64,000 nucleotides of DNA from Axinella damicornis (taxonomy: Eukaryota > Porifera > Demospongiae > Axinellida > Axinellidae). This document shows, piece after piece, positions 46,601 through 52,499 of the stretch (the stretch's first letter is position 1; the number at the start of each line of letters is the position of its first letter). A program made the translations under genes and the position numbers. The stretch lies in NCBI GenBank assembly GCA_963931865.1, contig OZ007513.1, positions 7,238,157 through 7,302,156 of the forward strand, read 5' to 3'. Under the pieces are notes generated by a model. It searched no databases and was not told the origin of the DNA. It saw only the letters and a program-made list of their open reading frames with translations.

Positions 46601-49600
46601 CTTCCGGCGTGTCATCATTCATGTGATAAACGAAGGACACTCCTACTTTTGTGGTAAATGTCGCGCAGGTTACAACTCAGTCACATGCTATTTGAAATAT
46701 TGCTCTTCGTTCTCAAGGCATCCCCGGCTTTGTAGAGATCTGAGACACTTCTTACAAGCAAACTGGACAATTTGCCTTGCGAACTGTCGATCCTGTAAGC
46801 GACGACGTACGATGAGCGAGCTGATCCCACAAATAAACCGCAGTGAACAGTGAGCTCAGACATGCAGTGGCCCTCTCGCACACCTGTCATCTGCCACCTT
46901 TGAGGGGTACTTTGTCCTCGACACTCATTTCTGAGTCTACAATTAGTCACATGTTCACATGTTTTCGACCTGCAATCTGATTGGTTCTGCCATAATCCTG
47001 GCGGCAGAAGTCCACGGTTTAACCCCCCTAATGTTACCAGGTTCTCTTCTCCCTTTAGAAAACGAGAGCCTGGGAATGAGGCTAAGCAATGTTTAAGTGA
47101 TGGTATGATGGTATGATTTGCTATGAACCATTTTGGGCCTGTAGAACATCCTGTGTGCTGCAATTAATTGGAGAGTGGGTGTGTCCCAACATCAGAGTAC
47201 TGTTTGTTGCAGTAGCTGGGTCCCGGACTGGATTGGCTACTAAGCGAGATTTAAACTGATGTTCCATAATGCTACAGATTTCTGTCGAGGGGTTGCTGCC
47301 AATGTTAGAAGCCTTGCCAATGCTAAGAAGCCTTATAATGATACGTTGCACACATGAAGTCGTCCCATGATGTCATTCCTCCATGTTTATGGTTAGGAAG
47401 CTCTCAGGAAGCTAGTATTAACTTCATGCACGTGCATGCACAGCAAGGGTAGAGTGATTGCACTGTCAGTAACGTGTATGTATGTGTACGGTCACGAAAC
47501 TGAGCAGTTTGAGCGAATTAGGAAAGCTTTCGGCCTTTTTTTGTCTCGGCACCGAAGTGCCGAGACAGAGTGCTGGATGCGTAGGTACGTACGTACGTAC
47601 GTACGTGGTACGTCGCTTTTCGCAATGCGCCCGCGCAAGTGCTGCATGCATGCCTTAATAGGGTGTCAAACGTATTTATAGCCTGCAAGTAGATCTTCAA
47701 AATTGATTATGGGTTTGAATGGCTGCTCATGAATCCTCTTACCAAGACTGCTGCTACGTAGCTCTAATACTTAATTCAGGACAATGAATACTCACCGGCC
47801 CATCCAGTGTGCTGCACTCAGCCATCCCAAGTGCATACTAAAGCTCACTCAGCTCTAGCTAGCTAGCTATAGGCCTATAGATAAGTGCTGAAAGAATTGG
47901 CCGAGGTGTTGACTAACTTACATCAAGCCCAGACACGACCATACTGCTTTCACCCTTTGGGTGAACATTCCGACCCACCCCTTGCTCACACAGAACCTCC
48001 AAGGATATTGACACTCACTTGAGCTGAAAGTCTCGTAGCTAACAGGTTTTGCAGTCATAATAAAGGGTTAAGCAGCTGCCATGTCCTCTGCATGATTCTA
48101 GCTGATACCAAGTCGTGCCGAGACACATCAAGTCTTTTAAAGACTCACTTGTTAAATAAAGCAACAGATTGTATTAGCTTTAAGATTGCCCTAATCATCG
48201 AGCACAATTACCAACAGTCGATACCAGCCTATGATTATAGCACCAACAGTAACATCACTTGGCTGGCTGACATTAACTAGTAGTGACGGTGAGCACACGA
48301 AGGATTTGACCTCTCCACTGCCAAATATGCCATCACCACCTTTCTGAAGTTTCTGCTTGTACTTTTACACCAATAACTATTCCCAATCTATCAGCTCTGC
48401 TACCTTTCGAGGTCCCAGCAGAGGTCCTTCTGTAAATCTGTATGTGTAAACATGCTGTGCCGGTAATCTTAGTAGCCATAGACCACAGCATTCGCACACA
48501 CACCTACAGCGACACATTCTTGCAGCAATTTATGTGTCACATTTAGCCATTTTTTTGGAAATGATGCATTGCCTTGGAAAATAATTATTATGTTGGCGAC
48601 GCAAGTTTGGAGCACCTGCAGTATCTCGGATCGTCTCCATGACAGTTGCTACCTGTTGGATTAGAGGGCATGCCAAGTCTCGTGCTACCTGTTGCCCCCT
48701 TCCCATATCCTCACCCCTCTCTTCCCAATCTTCCCCTCCCCCCCTTCTTTCCCAGTTCTCCCCTTCCTCCTTCCACTTCCCCTCCTCCTCCTCCCCTCCT
48801 TTTCCTTTCCCCTCTCCTAGCCCTTTTTCCCCTCCTCCCCTTCCCCCCTCTCCCTCCCGCTCCCCACGTATCATAATTGTCATCACATAGTCTATTGACT
48901 GATATAGCTTGCTGCATGTAGGAGATGGAGATCGTGCTTCAGTGCCGTCTGTGTTGTGTTCTTCAGATGAGAAAGCATGGAAAGAAGAGCCACTGAGATG
49001 CCTATGAACTTGGAGTCAGCATAATAACTAGTCCTGCACTTTTTCTGTCACTGAATGCCTTGCAATCACTGGAAATGTAGCACTGTACTGTGTATGAGAT
49101 GCCTTGTGGATTGAGCTCCCTATATTTTGCTTTGTTATATGCTAAGGATTTGGGATACCAGTCTTGTTGTATGAAGCCATAGAAGATGAAAGGACCGAAG
49201 TGTGCTTTGTTTTCATCATGCGCATAGTGTGCTATATTTTCCACTGGACAATATATCACTGGAAAAAGTGCTCCATAGATCTTGCAATAAACCAGTTATC
49301 AAAGTACCGCTTACGCTCGTGCACTATGCAAAATATTGCACGTGGGTGTGGTCTCGAGGCAAACAGCACTCGGCTTGTCCTCGTGCTATATCAGCCTCTC
49401 GACCACGCCCTTGTCCTCGTGCTATATCAGCCTCTCGACCACGCCCTTGTCCTCGTGCTATATCAGCCTCTCGACCACGCCCTTGTCCTCGTGCTATATC
49501 AGCCTCTCGACCACGCCCTTGTCCTTGTGCTATATCAGCCTCTCGACCACGTGCTATATCAGCCTCTCGACCACGCCCTTGTCCTCGTGCTATATCAGCC

Positions 49601-51853
49601 TCTCGACCACGCCCTTGTCCTCGTGCTATATCAGCCTCTCGACCACGCCCTTGTCCTCGTGCTATATCAGCCTCTCGACCACGCCCTTGTCCTCGTCCTA
49701 TATCAGCCTCTCGACCACGCCCTTGTCCTCGTGCTATATCAGCCTCTCGACCACGCCCTTGTCCTCGTCCTATATCAGCCTCTCGACCACGCCCTTGGCC
49801 TCGTGCTATATCAGCCTCTCGACCACGCCCTTGTCCTCGTGCTATATCAGCCTCTCGACCACGCCCTTGTCCTTGTGCTATATCAGCCTCTCGACCACGT
49901 GCTATATCAGCCTCTCGACCATGCCCTTGTCCTCGTGCTATATCAGCCTCTCGACCACGCCCTTGTCCTCGTGCTATATCAGCCTCTCGACCACGCCCTT
50001 GTCCTCGTGCTGTATCAGCCTCTCGACCACGCCCTTGTGCAATATTTCTTGTAGTGCACTCGCTGCGGTACTTTTACTAGTATTTCTCGAGCAGAGGTTC
50101 ATGTATGTTGACCTGTTACAATGATGTCTAGCTATGTATAGCAGGAGCTGGCCAAATTTCTGTAGTGAGTAATGTATGGAAGTTTACCTTGAGGCTTGTA
50201 TTGGAGTGAGGGTTTCCATGGTTACCATAATATTCATAATCCAGTACATAATATTGTGAAATATGCACAATGAACAAATGATTCATCCCAGGTGTTGGTG
50301 TTGAAGTGTTCTCTGGAAAATATGGTAGCCAGTCACTCTAATCACTGAAGAGATTTTCCACTAGTAGCTCAAACCTCTAATATGTTGCATTGTCTGTATG
50401 GCCATACAGAAACGTGTATTCCATGACCACGTTTGCCAGTGAGATGCATAGTCATAGGTTATGTGTTCCACAAGTTATTGCTTGAACTAGAGGTGCTCAG
50501 CAGAGCACGTACCCCGTGCGCTACTTTGACTTGACATAGGTAGGCCTACCACCAATTATTAATACAGCATGCACGATGAGATAGCTTGGCCTACCAATTT
50601 TTAAATACTGCGATGCCAGCATGCAGAATGAGATACTGCAAGTTGTAGCAGTAATGTTAGAAACAAGGGGTGTGATGTATTTATAAAAATACGAGAACAT
50701 GCTTGTTTCCTTGTACTTTTGTATGCTTCCAGCATCCCCCCATTACATCATAACGGATAAAGGTCTATTGTGTGCTTTAATTTCTGTGGTGATAATGATA
50801 TTCTTATGACTGCAGGGGCAGGATGCACTCAGTCTAGATCAAGTTAAGCAAAAACTCCTCAAGGTTAGTTGCTTTAGGAGCTGGGTGAGGTGGGAGAGGG
50901 AAGGGGATTGCAGTACTCTGGGGAACTGGTTGGGAGGGAGAGGGGAGGGCATTGCAGTACTCTGGGAGCTGGTTGGGAGGGAGAGGGGAGGGCATTGCAG
51001 TACTCTGGGGAACTGGTTGGGAGGGAGAGGGGAGGGCATTGCAGTACTCTGGGGAACTGGTTGGGAGGGAGAGGGGAGGGCATTGCAGTACTCTGGGGAA
51101 CTGGTTGGGAGGGAGAGGGGAGGGCATTGCAGTACTGGTTGCTGGCAATACTGTACGAGCTAGGGGGAAGCTGGAGAGGGGAGGGGATTGTAGCACTCTA
51201 GCAACTGGTTGGAAGGGGGAGGAGAAGGCAGTAGTCTAGCAGATGGGTAGGAGTGTAAGGAGAGGAGTCCAGGAATCCATGGACATCTGGATAAAGGAGC
51301 TTGATTAGCAATTTGCTTGCAAACACGGACACAAAGACTTTGTGCAGATAGTAAGATAAAGCGCGACTTAAACACGTGAGGCAGTCCATCAGTAATAACC
51401 TTGAACTGAAGGTGTGCCCACAACTGACTGAACAAGGCAATACCCCAACTGTAACAGATGAGTACTGCAAAGCCCTCTCTCCACCTCCCGCCAGCTCCTA
51501 GAGTGCATGTGTTTTTGGTTGCTACCCAAAATAATAGTCTAGAGTTAAATAGTCTAGCTGTGACTCTCCTTTTTGCATAATTGTGCGACTTTGTGGGATG
51601 ATCTGTTGTATTTGTTGCTGCTGTTTACTCAAGAACCTCCTATCCATAGCTTGACAGTGACAAGCGTAGCAATGCACCTATGGCTGGCTTTCATGCTATA
51701 GTTACTCCTAGTCCACACACCTGCGTAGTAGTAATTTTGCATTCCTTTCATTCCTACAATTAGATGTCCAGCCTCCCCAAGAAGATGGAGAAGTTCAACA
51801 ACTTTGTGACACACAGCTTCAGAGTGACTGATGACAGTGTGAGTGTCATTTAA
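24591..51853 (+). CDS. NPM: Nucleoplasmin/nucleophosmin family protein (15 exon positions)
   Basis: A nucleolar/nuclear histone chaperone of the NPM family, rebuilt from exons whose GT-AG sites and reading phases agree except at one junction. Order: nucleoplasmin core (exons 1-5: [77 protein letters not shown]), acidic tract A1-like [12 protein letters not shown], basic [13 protein letters not shown], long acidic stretches ([44 protein letters not shown]), basic linker, and a C-terminal domain [11 protein letters not shown] / [20 protein letters not shown]. Human NPM1 ends [52 protein letters not shown], so the DNA/RNA-binding helical domain is present but the tryptophan-containing tail is not seen: the frame ends DDSVSVI then TAA. 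The phase between exons 8 and 9 does not match, so a small exon (length 1 modulo 3) is missing in 36025-37933, or the gene is damaged there. Introns are packed with tandem repeats and mobile elements. Confidence 0.85.
25222..25301 (+). CDS. NPM: NPM exon 2 (core beta strands)
   Basis: Acceptor CTTCATAG, donor GTGGCT, 80 bp. Reads [20 protein letters not shown] then KTLEIRQ, aligning with human [27 protein letters not shown]. A (TG)n microsatellite starts about 65 bp into the following intron. Confidence 0.85.
25365..25452. repeat. (TG)n microsatellite in NPM intron 2
   Basis: Nearly pure TG repeat with a few interruptions. All cysteine/valine and histidine/threonine frames over it are artefacts. 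Confidence 0.95.
25500..25622 (+). CDS. NPM: NPM exon 3 ([15 protein letters not shown]...)
   Basis: Acceptor CTGCAG, donor GTATAT, 123 bp, phase 0 to 0. Encodes [20 protein letters not shown] then [21 protein letters not shown], matching human [40 protein letters not shown]. This is the most diagnostic core exon. Confidence 0.9.
25632..25915. repeat. Purine minisatellite (GGGAGGGCAGA)n next to exon 3
   Basis: About 280 bp of 10-12 bp units of the type GGGAGGGCAGAG, all purines but one base per unit, starting ten bases after the exon 3 donor. The long frames across it (272 and 104 codons plus, 114 minus) are repeat artefacts. Polypurine tracts of this kind can form triplex or G-quadruplex structures. 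Confidence 0.95.
26206..26257 (+). CDS. NPM: NPM exon 4 ([15 protein letters not shown])
   Basis: Acceptor CCCAACAG, donor GTATGT, 52 bp, phase 0 to 1. Reads [17 protein letters not shown], matching human VSLGGFEITPPVVLRLKCG, a beta-strand pair of the pentameric core. Confidence 0.88.
27113..27151 (+). CDS. NPM: NPM exon 5 ([13 protein letters not shown])
   Basis: Acceptor CTGCCCAG, donor GTATGT, 39 bp, phase 1 to 1. [13 protein letters not shown] matches human GSGPVHISGQHLVAVEE, the last strand of the core. Confidence 0.9.
27335..28395. repeat. Minisatellite with alternating inverted units in NPM intron 5
   Basis: Repeated blocks CCTAACCCCCTGGGATACTC, TGACAGAGGGGTCCCAGG and GGTGTAACTC(C/T)GGTGTTCTG alternate with their inverted forms (for example TCTGTCAGAGTATCCCAG). 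Units of roughly 90-130 bp are interrupted by a unique piece (about 27670-28080). Includes G runs at about 28111-28124 and 28176-28197. Confidence 0.75.
29008..29146. repeat. (AC)n microsatellite immediately upstream of NPM exon 6
   Basis: CA repeat running right up to the acceptor CACACAG of exon 6, replacing the usual polypyrimidine tract. Frames over it are artefacts. Confidence 0.95.
29148..29195 (+). CDS. NPM: NPM exon 6 ([16 protein letters not shown])
   Basis: 48 bp, phase 1 to 1, acceptor CACACAG, donor GTAATA. Encodes [16 protein letters not shown], the first acidic tract after the core. DDESSDE is a typical casein kinase 2 target style. The acceptor is unusual because a CA microsatellite takes the place of the pyrimidine tract. 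Confidence 0.8.
29226..29395. repeat. 18-bp minisatellite derived from element termini
   Basis: About eight copies of AAGTCTCATTCCCAGGCT. The core TCTCATTCCCAGGC closely resembles the terminal sequence (CCTCATTCCCAGGC) of the inverted-repeat family seen all over the window, so the array may have grown from an element end. It begins about 30 bp after the exon 6 donor. Confidence 0.85.
29588..30283 (-). CDS. Cysteine-rich secreted, probably GPI-anchored protein nested in NPM intron
   Basis: An intact minus-strand frame in NPM intron 6. I start it at the first ATG of [15 protein letters not shown] because an acceptor-like CTCTTGCAG lies about ten bases upstream (30293-30295 is its CAG), suggesting a 5' UTR intron. 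The product of about 231 residues has a signal peptide (about residues 1-21), an extracellular region with about 16 cysteines (motifs CAPACG, QCGG, ACNANC, GCC), several N-glycosylation sequons (NFS, NAT, NCS, NGS, NFT) and a hydrophobic C-terminus [20 protein letters not shown] preceded by small residues, fitting a GPI signal. I do not recognise the family. Similar short cysteine-rich surface proteins are common in sponges and cnidarians (inference). It is antisense to NPM. Confidence 0.75.
   Translation of the reverse strand: MMKTLPIFLVAMVTCFSLAQGFSELLQKRQGGISFGRCSTQEFLNFSMTALTPECRAALFTIQSDITVDSRLSALNPDHVDSYVTLCAPACGQRIVDFIIQCGGDAQFGINFCTQREDGMLCYGASVAAINATNRAVAECLPATSACNANCSTELQNFRDNLGCCVNSFYNGSTLQPENFTAYTLWSSCQVPTPGSCESTLRGGGTALTVSVVRSILTVCVSLLSMILLAM
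30502..30522. repeat. Poly-G tract (21 bases)
   Basis: Uninterrupted G run, in NPM intron 6, about 200 bases upstream of the nested gene's start on the other strand. Confidence 0.95.
30612..31021. mobile_element. Inverted-repeat element (Mutator-like family), 410 bp
   Basis: TAGCCTCGTTCCCCGGCC ... CGGCCTGGGAACGAGGCTA. Interior about 30917-31017 is repeated in inverted orientation at about 31165-31262 (TCACTGCTTGAATGA, GTTTGAACTCGC, TTTCTCCTAAAC), so a second partial copy lies next to it. Non-coding. Confidence 0.8.
31165..31620. other. Partial element copy and unassigned open frames
   Basis: After the partial inverted copy (31165-31262) both strands are open (plus 31258-31530, minus 31270-31605, 111 codons). 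The minus frame includes [20 protein letters not shown] and is not recognised. It may be transposon-derived sequence. Confidence 0.3.
31630..33150. other. NPM intron 6 DNA; nothing recognised
   Basis: Two near-identical blocks CTGGCAGCCAGC(C/T)(T/G)(G/C)C plus CTCTCCTGCAGG lie at about 32468-32540. Short frames (for example 32780-33079) lack motifs. No exon that fits the phase of NPM was found here. Confidence 0.4.
33240..34110 (+). pseudogene. hAT-type transposase remnant (ZNF862-like)
   Basis: The plus strand reads [20 protein letters not shown] and [20 protein letters not shown] then YC, continuing in a second frame as [20 protein letters not shown] and [16 protein letters not shown]. This is the N-terminal zinc-finger region (TTF/BED-like) typical of ZNF862/C17orf113-like proteins of hAT origin. 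Further on, [27 protein letters not shown] and [11 protein letters not shown] appear in different frames. The last is the first aspartate motif of the hAT catalytic core. Many frameshifts and stops; dead copy in NPM intron 6. Confidence 0.75.
34676..35095. repeat. Minisatellite (TTGATTGGTCCCTGA)n
   Basis: About 28 units of 14-15 bp (some 18) of the type TTGATTGGTCCCTGG, directly upstream of NPM exon 7. The 156-codon minus frame of INQGP repeats is a by-product of a period divisible into codons. Confidence 0.92.
35165..35217 (+). CDS. NPM: NPM exon 7 ([18 protein letters not shown])
   Basis: Acceptor CTAACCAG, donor GTTTGT, 53 bp, phase 1 to 0. Encodes [18 protein letters not shown], equivalent to the DVKLLSISGK region after the first acidic tract. 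An internal GTACGG could act as an alternative donor, but only the longer form keeps phase and sense. Confidence 0.75.
35263..35818. mobile_element. Inverted-repeat element, inverted relative of the 43.4-kb copy
   Basis: TAGCCTCGTTCTCAGG ... with arms AGCCTGGTATGCTTTCGCAC / GTGCGAAAACGTACCAGGCT. The interior matches 43399-43989 in reverse orientation (TTGTAGC, CAGATTCTTGTCACCGGACA). It contains three tandem copies of an 18-bp GGACAGATTCTTGTCACC unit (about 35488-35547), present once in the other copy. The right terminus is truncated. Confidence 0.8.
35986..36024 (+). CDS. NPM: NPM exon 8 ([13 protein letters not shown])
   Basis: Acceptor CTTTCAG, donor GTACGT, 39 bp, phase 0 to 0. [13 protein letters not shown] matches the basic nuclear-localisation-like segment KRSAPGGGSKVPQKK of human NPM1. 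Confidence 0.8.
36068..36118. repeat. (TG)n microsatellite in NPM intron 8
   Basis: TG repeat beginning about 45 bp after the exon 8 donor. Confidence 0.95.
36364..36966. mobile_element. 603-bp inverted-repeat element (CAAGGGCGCATCGAGCC termini)
   Basis: The left end CAAGGGCGCATCGAGCCGCT and right end AGCGGCTCGATGCGCCCTTG are inverted repeats extending about 75 bp inward (GAGAGGGCATGCAAC, ATAGACGGCA, GAGTGTTACTA). Distinct from the TAGCC family. No transposase. Any missing NPM exon of intron 8 would have to lie outside it or have been disrupted by it. Confidence 0.82.
37360..37646. repeat. (AC)n microsatellite, about 290 bp
   Basis: Long CA repeat with CG and TA interruptions, followed by a pyrimidine-rich CCCTCC tract (37750-37920). 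All frames of 94-132 codons here are artefacts. Confidence 0.97.
37934..38008 (+). CDS. NPM: NPM exon 9 ([20 protein letters not shown])
   Basis: Acceptor TCCCAACAG after a long pyrimidine tract, donor GTGAGC, 75 bp. Open in the frame [20 protein letters not shown] then ELDK, requiring incoming phase 1, whereas exon 8 leaves phase 0. In phase 0 it would stop at TAG. A small undetected exon is the simplest explanation. Confidence 0.72.
38601..38698 (+). CDS. NPM: NPM exon 10 (acidic tract)
   Basis: Acceptor CTCTCTAG, donor GTAATG, 98 bp, phase 1 to 0. Reads [20 protein letters not shown] then [13 protein letters not shown]. An internal GTGAGG after EDV could be an alternative donor. Confidence 0.8.
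39549..39955. mobile_element. Inverted-repeat element with perfect 9-bp target duplication
   Basis: The element 39558-39946 begins TAGCCTCGTTCCCAGGCCC and ends GGCCTGGGAATGAGGCTA. It is flanked by ATTCAGACC at 39549-39557 and 39947-39955. Inner arms GGCCTGGTATGTTTCCTCAC / GGCGAAACATACCAGGC. In NPM intron 10. Confidence 0.9.
39960..40070. repeat. (AC)n and poly-C tract before NPM exon 11
   Basis: CACACA repeats and a 22-base poly-C run (about 40028-40049) lie just upstream of the exon 11 acceptor. Confidence 0.9.
40081..40158 (+). CDS. NPM: NPM exon 11 ([20 protein letters not shown])
   Basis: Acceptor GCTTCCCAG, donor GTGGGT, 78 bp, phase 0 to 0. An acidic run followed by basic [10 protein letters not shown], similar to the EEKAPVKKS transition of NPM1. 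A (TG)n microsatellite follows at once. Confidence 0.83.
40160..41036. other. NPM intron 11 DNA with TG repeats
   Basis: (TG)n at about 40165-40220 and 40434-40475; the rest has no recognised element or exon. The minus 167-codon frame (40379-40882) overlaps a CA repeat and shows no domain. Confidence 0.5.
41037..41171. repeat. Poly-G-centred inverted-repeat element (relative of 23.4 kb)
   Basis: CAGTGTTTTGTTTAGAAAAT TGTTC, then 26 G (41064-41089), unique sequence, and CCCCCCAAATGAAACCCTGG. The outer ends correspond to the poly-C element at 23353-23440 in reverse. Confidence 0.55.
41189..41233 (+). CDS. NPM: NPM exon 12, copy a ([15 protein letters not shown])
   Basis: Acceptor TTTTGCAG, donor GTGAGT, 45 bp, phase 0 to 0. 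Encodes [15 protein letters not shown], a basic linker between acidic tract and C-terminal domain. Confidence 0.78.
41641..41685 (+). CDS. NPM: NPM exon 12, copy b
   Basis: Identical 45-bp exon and splice sites, 452 bp downstream of copy a. As it is phase 0, its inclusion would add 15 residues without shifting frame. Confidence 0.7.
42093..42137 (+). CDS. NPM: NPM exon 12, copy c
   Basis: Third identical copy with intact acceptor and donor. Whether one, two or three copies are spliced into mRNA cannot be told from DNA. Confidence 0.7.
42449..42748. mobile_element. Right half of the element duplicated at 41.2-42.4 kb
   Basis: Reverse complement of the left halves, ending CCTGGGAACGAGGCTA. 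It shares CTAGTCGGGACTCG with the adjacent third left half but not with the first two, suggesting that the element originally consisted of this arm and the third copy, or that conversion has occurred. The plus frame 42548-42979 over it is an artefact. Confidence 0.88.
42760..43380. other. NPM intron DNA; nothing recognised
   Basis: No repeat shared elsewhere and no splice-flanked frame in NPM phase. Confidence 0.4.
43390..43998. mobile_element. Inverted-repeat element with perfect 9-bp target duplication
   Basis: The element 43399-43989 begins TAGCCTCGTTCCCAGGCTCC and ends CTGGGAACGAGGATA. The flanking 9-mer GGGATGGCC is at 43390-43398 and 43990-43998. Arms GCCTGGTACGCTTTCGCACG / CGTGCGAAAGCGTACCAGGC. 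A 22-base G run (43953-43974) sits just inside the right end. Same subfamily as 35263-35818. Confidence 0.92.
44348..44435. mobile_element. 88-bp inverted-repeat element, TAGTCTC variant
   Basis: TAGTCTCGGTCCCAGACCG ... CGGTCTGGGAACGAGACTA. A variant terminus of the same family. The flanks share TTGGGA. Confidence 0.7.
44909..45452. mobile_element. Inverted-repeat element of about 540 bp, termini eroded
   Basis: Arms CTAACGCGGGGGAAGGCCTG / CAGGCCTTCCCCCGCGTTAG and GTAAAACTCATCACGTGCAA / TTGCACGTGATGAGTTTTAC pair perfectly over about 70 bp (about 44941-45013 and 45382-45450). The CCTCGTTCCCAGG end is mostly lost. Confidence 0.8.
45501..45525. repeat. Poly-C tract (25 bases)
   Basis: Uninterrupted C run in the NPM intron upstream of exon 13. 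Confidence 0.95.
45726..45755 (+). CDS. NPM: NPM exon 13 ([10 protein letters not shown])
   Basis: Acceptor CCTTTCAG, donor GTAGGT, 30 bp, phase 0 to 0. A lysine-rich micro-exon in the basic linker. Weak on its own but fits phase and composition. Confidence 0.65.
46528..47084. mobile_element. Inverted-repeat element (Mutator-like family), 557 bp
   Basis: TAGCCTCATTCCCAGGCTC ... GAGCCTGGGAATGAGGCTA. Inner arms GCCTGGTAACATT / AATGTTACCAGG. The flanks TGCAATGCT and AGCAATGTT agree at 7 of 9. The interior contains a cysteine-rich 90-codon plus frame (46581-46853) of unknown meaning. Confidence 0.8.
47100..49310. other. NPM intron DNA with pyrimidine-rich tract
   Basis: Contains a TACG palindromic run (47585-47610) and a roughly 150-bp CCTCCTCCCC tract (48690-48860), source of proline/serine frames. 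The block CAGCAAGGGTAGAGTGATTG (about 47442) recurs at about 2588 and 30416. No exon assignable to NPM was found. Confidence 0.5.
49300..50085. mobile_element. 36-bp satellite inside inverted repeats
   Basis: About 18 units of 36 bp (CTCGTGCTATATCAGCCTCT then CGACCACGCCCTTGTC), 49376-50036, bracketed by inverted ends: AAAGTACCGC..GTGCACTA.....AATATTGCAC on the left and the reverse complement on the right. Some units are truncated to 18-22 bp. All three plus frames are open for 260-296 codons because 36 is divisible by three and no frame of the unit has a stop. Confidence 0.9.
50489..50690. repeat. Dispersed repeat, copy 2 (see 17.14 kb)
   Basis: GAACTAGAGGTGCTCAGCAG ... GTTAGAAACAAGG, the same block order as 17140-17335, in NPM intron 13. 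Confidence 0.75.
50816..50863 (+). CDS. NPM: NPM exon 14 ([16 protein letters not shown])
   Basis: Acceptor GACTGCAG, donor GTTAGT, 48 bp, phase 0 to 0. [11 protein letters not shown] corresponds to [15 protein letters not shown], helix 1 of the NPM1 C-terminal domain. Confidence 0.85.
50885..51235. repeat. 44-bp minisatellite next to exon 14
   Basis: Six to seven units GTACTCTGGGGAACTGGTTG then GGAGGGAGAGGGGAGGGCAT TGCA, G-rich, starting about 20 bp after the exon 14 donor. The 92-120-codon frames on both strands are artefacts. Confidence 0.93.
51764..51853 (+). CDS. NPM: NPM exon 15 ([20 protein letters not shown])
   Basis: Acceptor ACAATTAG, phase 0. Reads [20 protein letters not shown] then VTDDSVSVI and TAA. 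Matches [26 protein letters not shown] of human NPM1. GTGAGT at 51839-51844 could be a donor to a further exon encoding the missing LWQW-like tail. No such exon was found before 53.8 kb. Confidence 0.85.
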   Translation: MSSLPKKMEKFNNFVTHSFRVTDDSVSVI

Positions 51854-51891
51854 ACCAGAAACTAATCAGTTTAAGAAATACTAGCCTCATA

Positions 51892-52494
51892 CTCAGGCCC
51901 CGCCCCGCCTGAGAAAGGAAGGGCCTGGTATCTACTGTTTGTGCATGCATTTAATTTCCCAGGAATCTTGGGAAATCATGGACTACTGTGTACCACGACT
52001 TCAAGATCATGTACTACTGCTATATGGTCCATGCAGCTTTCCTGAGCAATGAGGGAGTTACGCTATACGGTCCGTGCAGCTTTCCAGAGTTTGACGATCG
52101 AGCGCTCTCCTATGACCTTCAGTGTCCTAAGTACTCCTGTACATGTCTCCAGGCAGAACAAGTAGCCTCCATTTTGGCCGTTTACACAAAGTAAGACGAT
52201 TTTCATGACCGATCGTCTGTGTGCTACGAAGAATTACCATTCATCATGGACTGTGAGTTAGTGAGAGTTGCTAGCAATCCAGGGCGGTATAACGCTAGTT
52301 GTCGTGTAGTTCTGGTGCCATGGCTCGATCTATCTCGTTCTGGTAGAGAGTCATGTCATTGGCACGTGGCCATGTACCGTGCATATGCCTCTCCCCCTTT
52401 GTCTTCTCCTAGATAATTACGTGCATGCACTAACAGTGGATACCAGGCCCTTTCTTTCTCAGGCGGGGCGGGGCAGGGCCTGGGTATGAGGCTA
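51892..52494. mobile_element. Inverted-repeat element (Mutator-like family), 603 bp
   Basis: TAGCCTCATACTCAGGCCCC ... GGCCTGGGTATGAGGCTA. Inner arms AAGGGCCTGGTATC / GATACCAGGCCCTT and CACTGTT-type ends like the 7.2- and 54.9-kb copies. Lies 40 bp after the NPM stop codon. Confidence 0.85.
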
Positions 52495-52499
52495 AAGGC

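Noticed and set aside
48930..49000. Possible NPM exon reading MRKHGKKSH after TTCTTCAG
   Set aside because: No donor GT follows before the stop and the phase-0 frame ends at once; a chance basic peptide.
49164..50124. Three overlapping plus-strand open frames of 262-296 codons
   Set aside because: They arise from a 36-bp tandem repeat lacking stops in any frame; no start context, signal or domain supports a protein.
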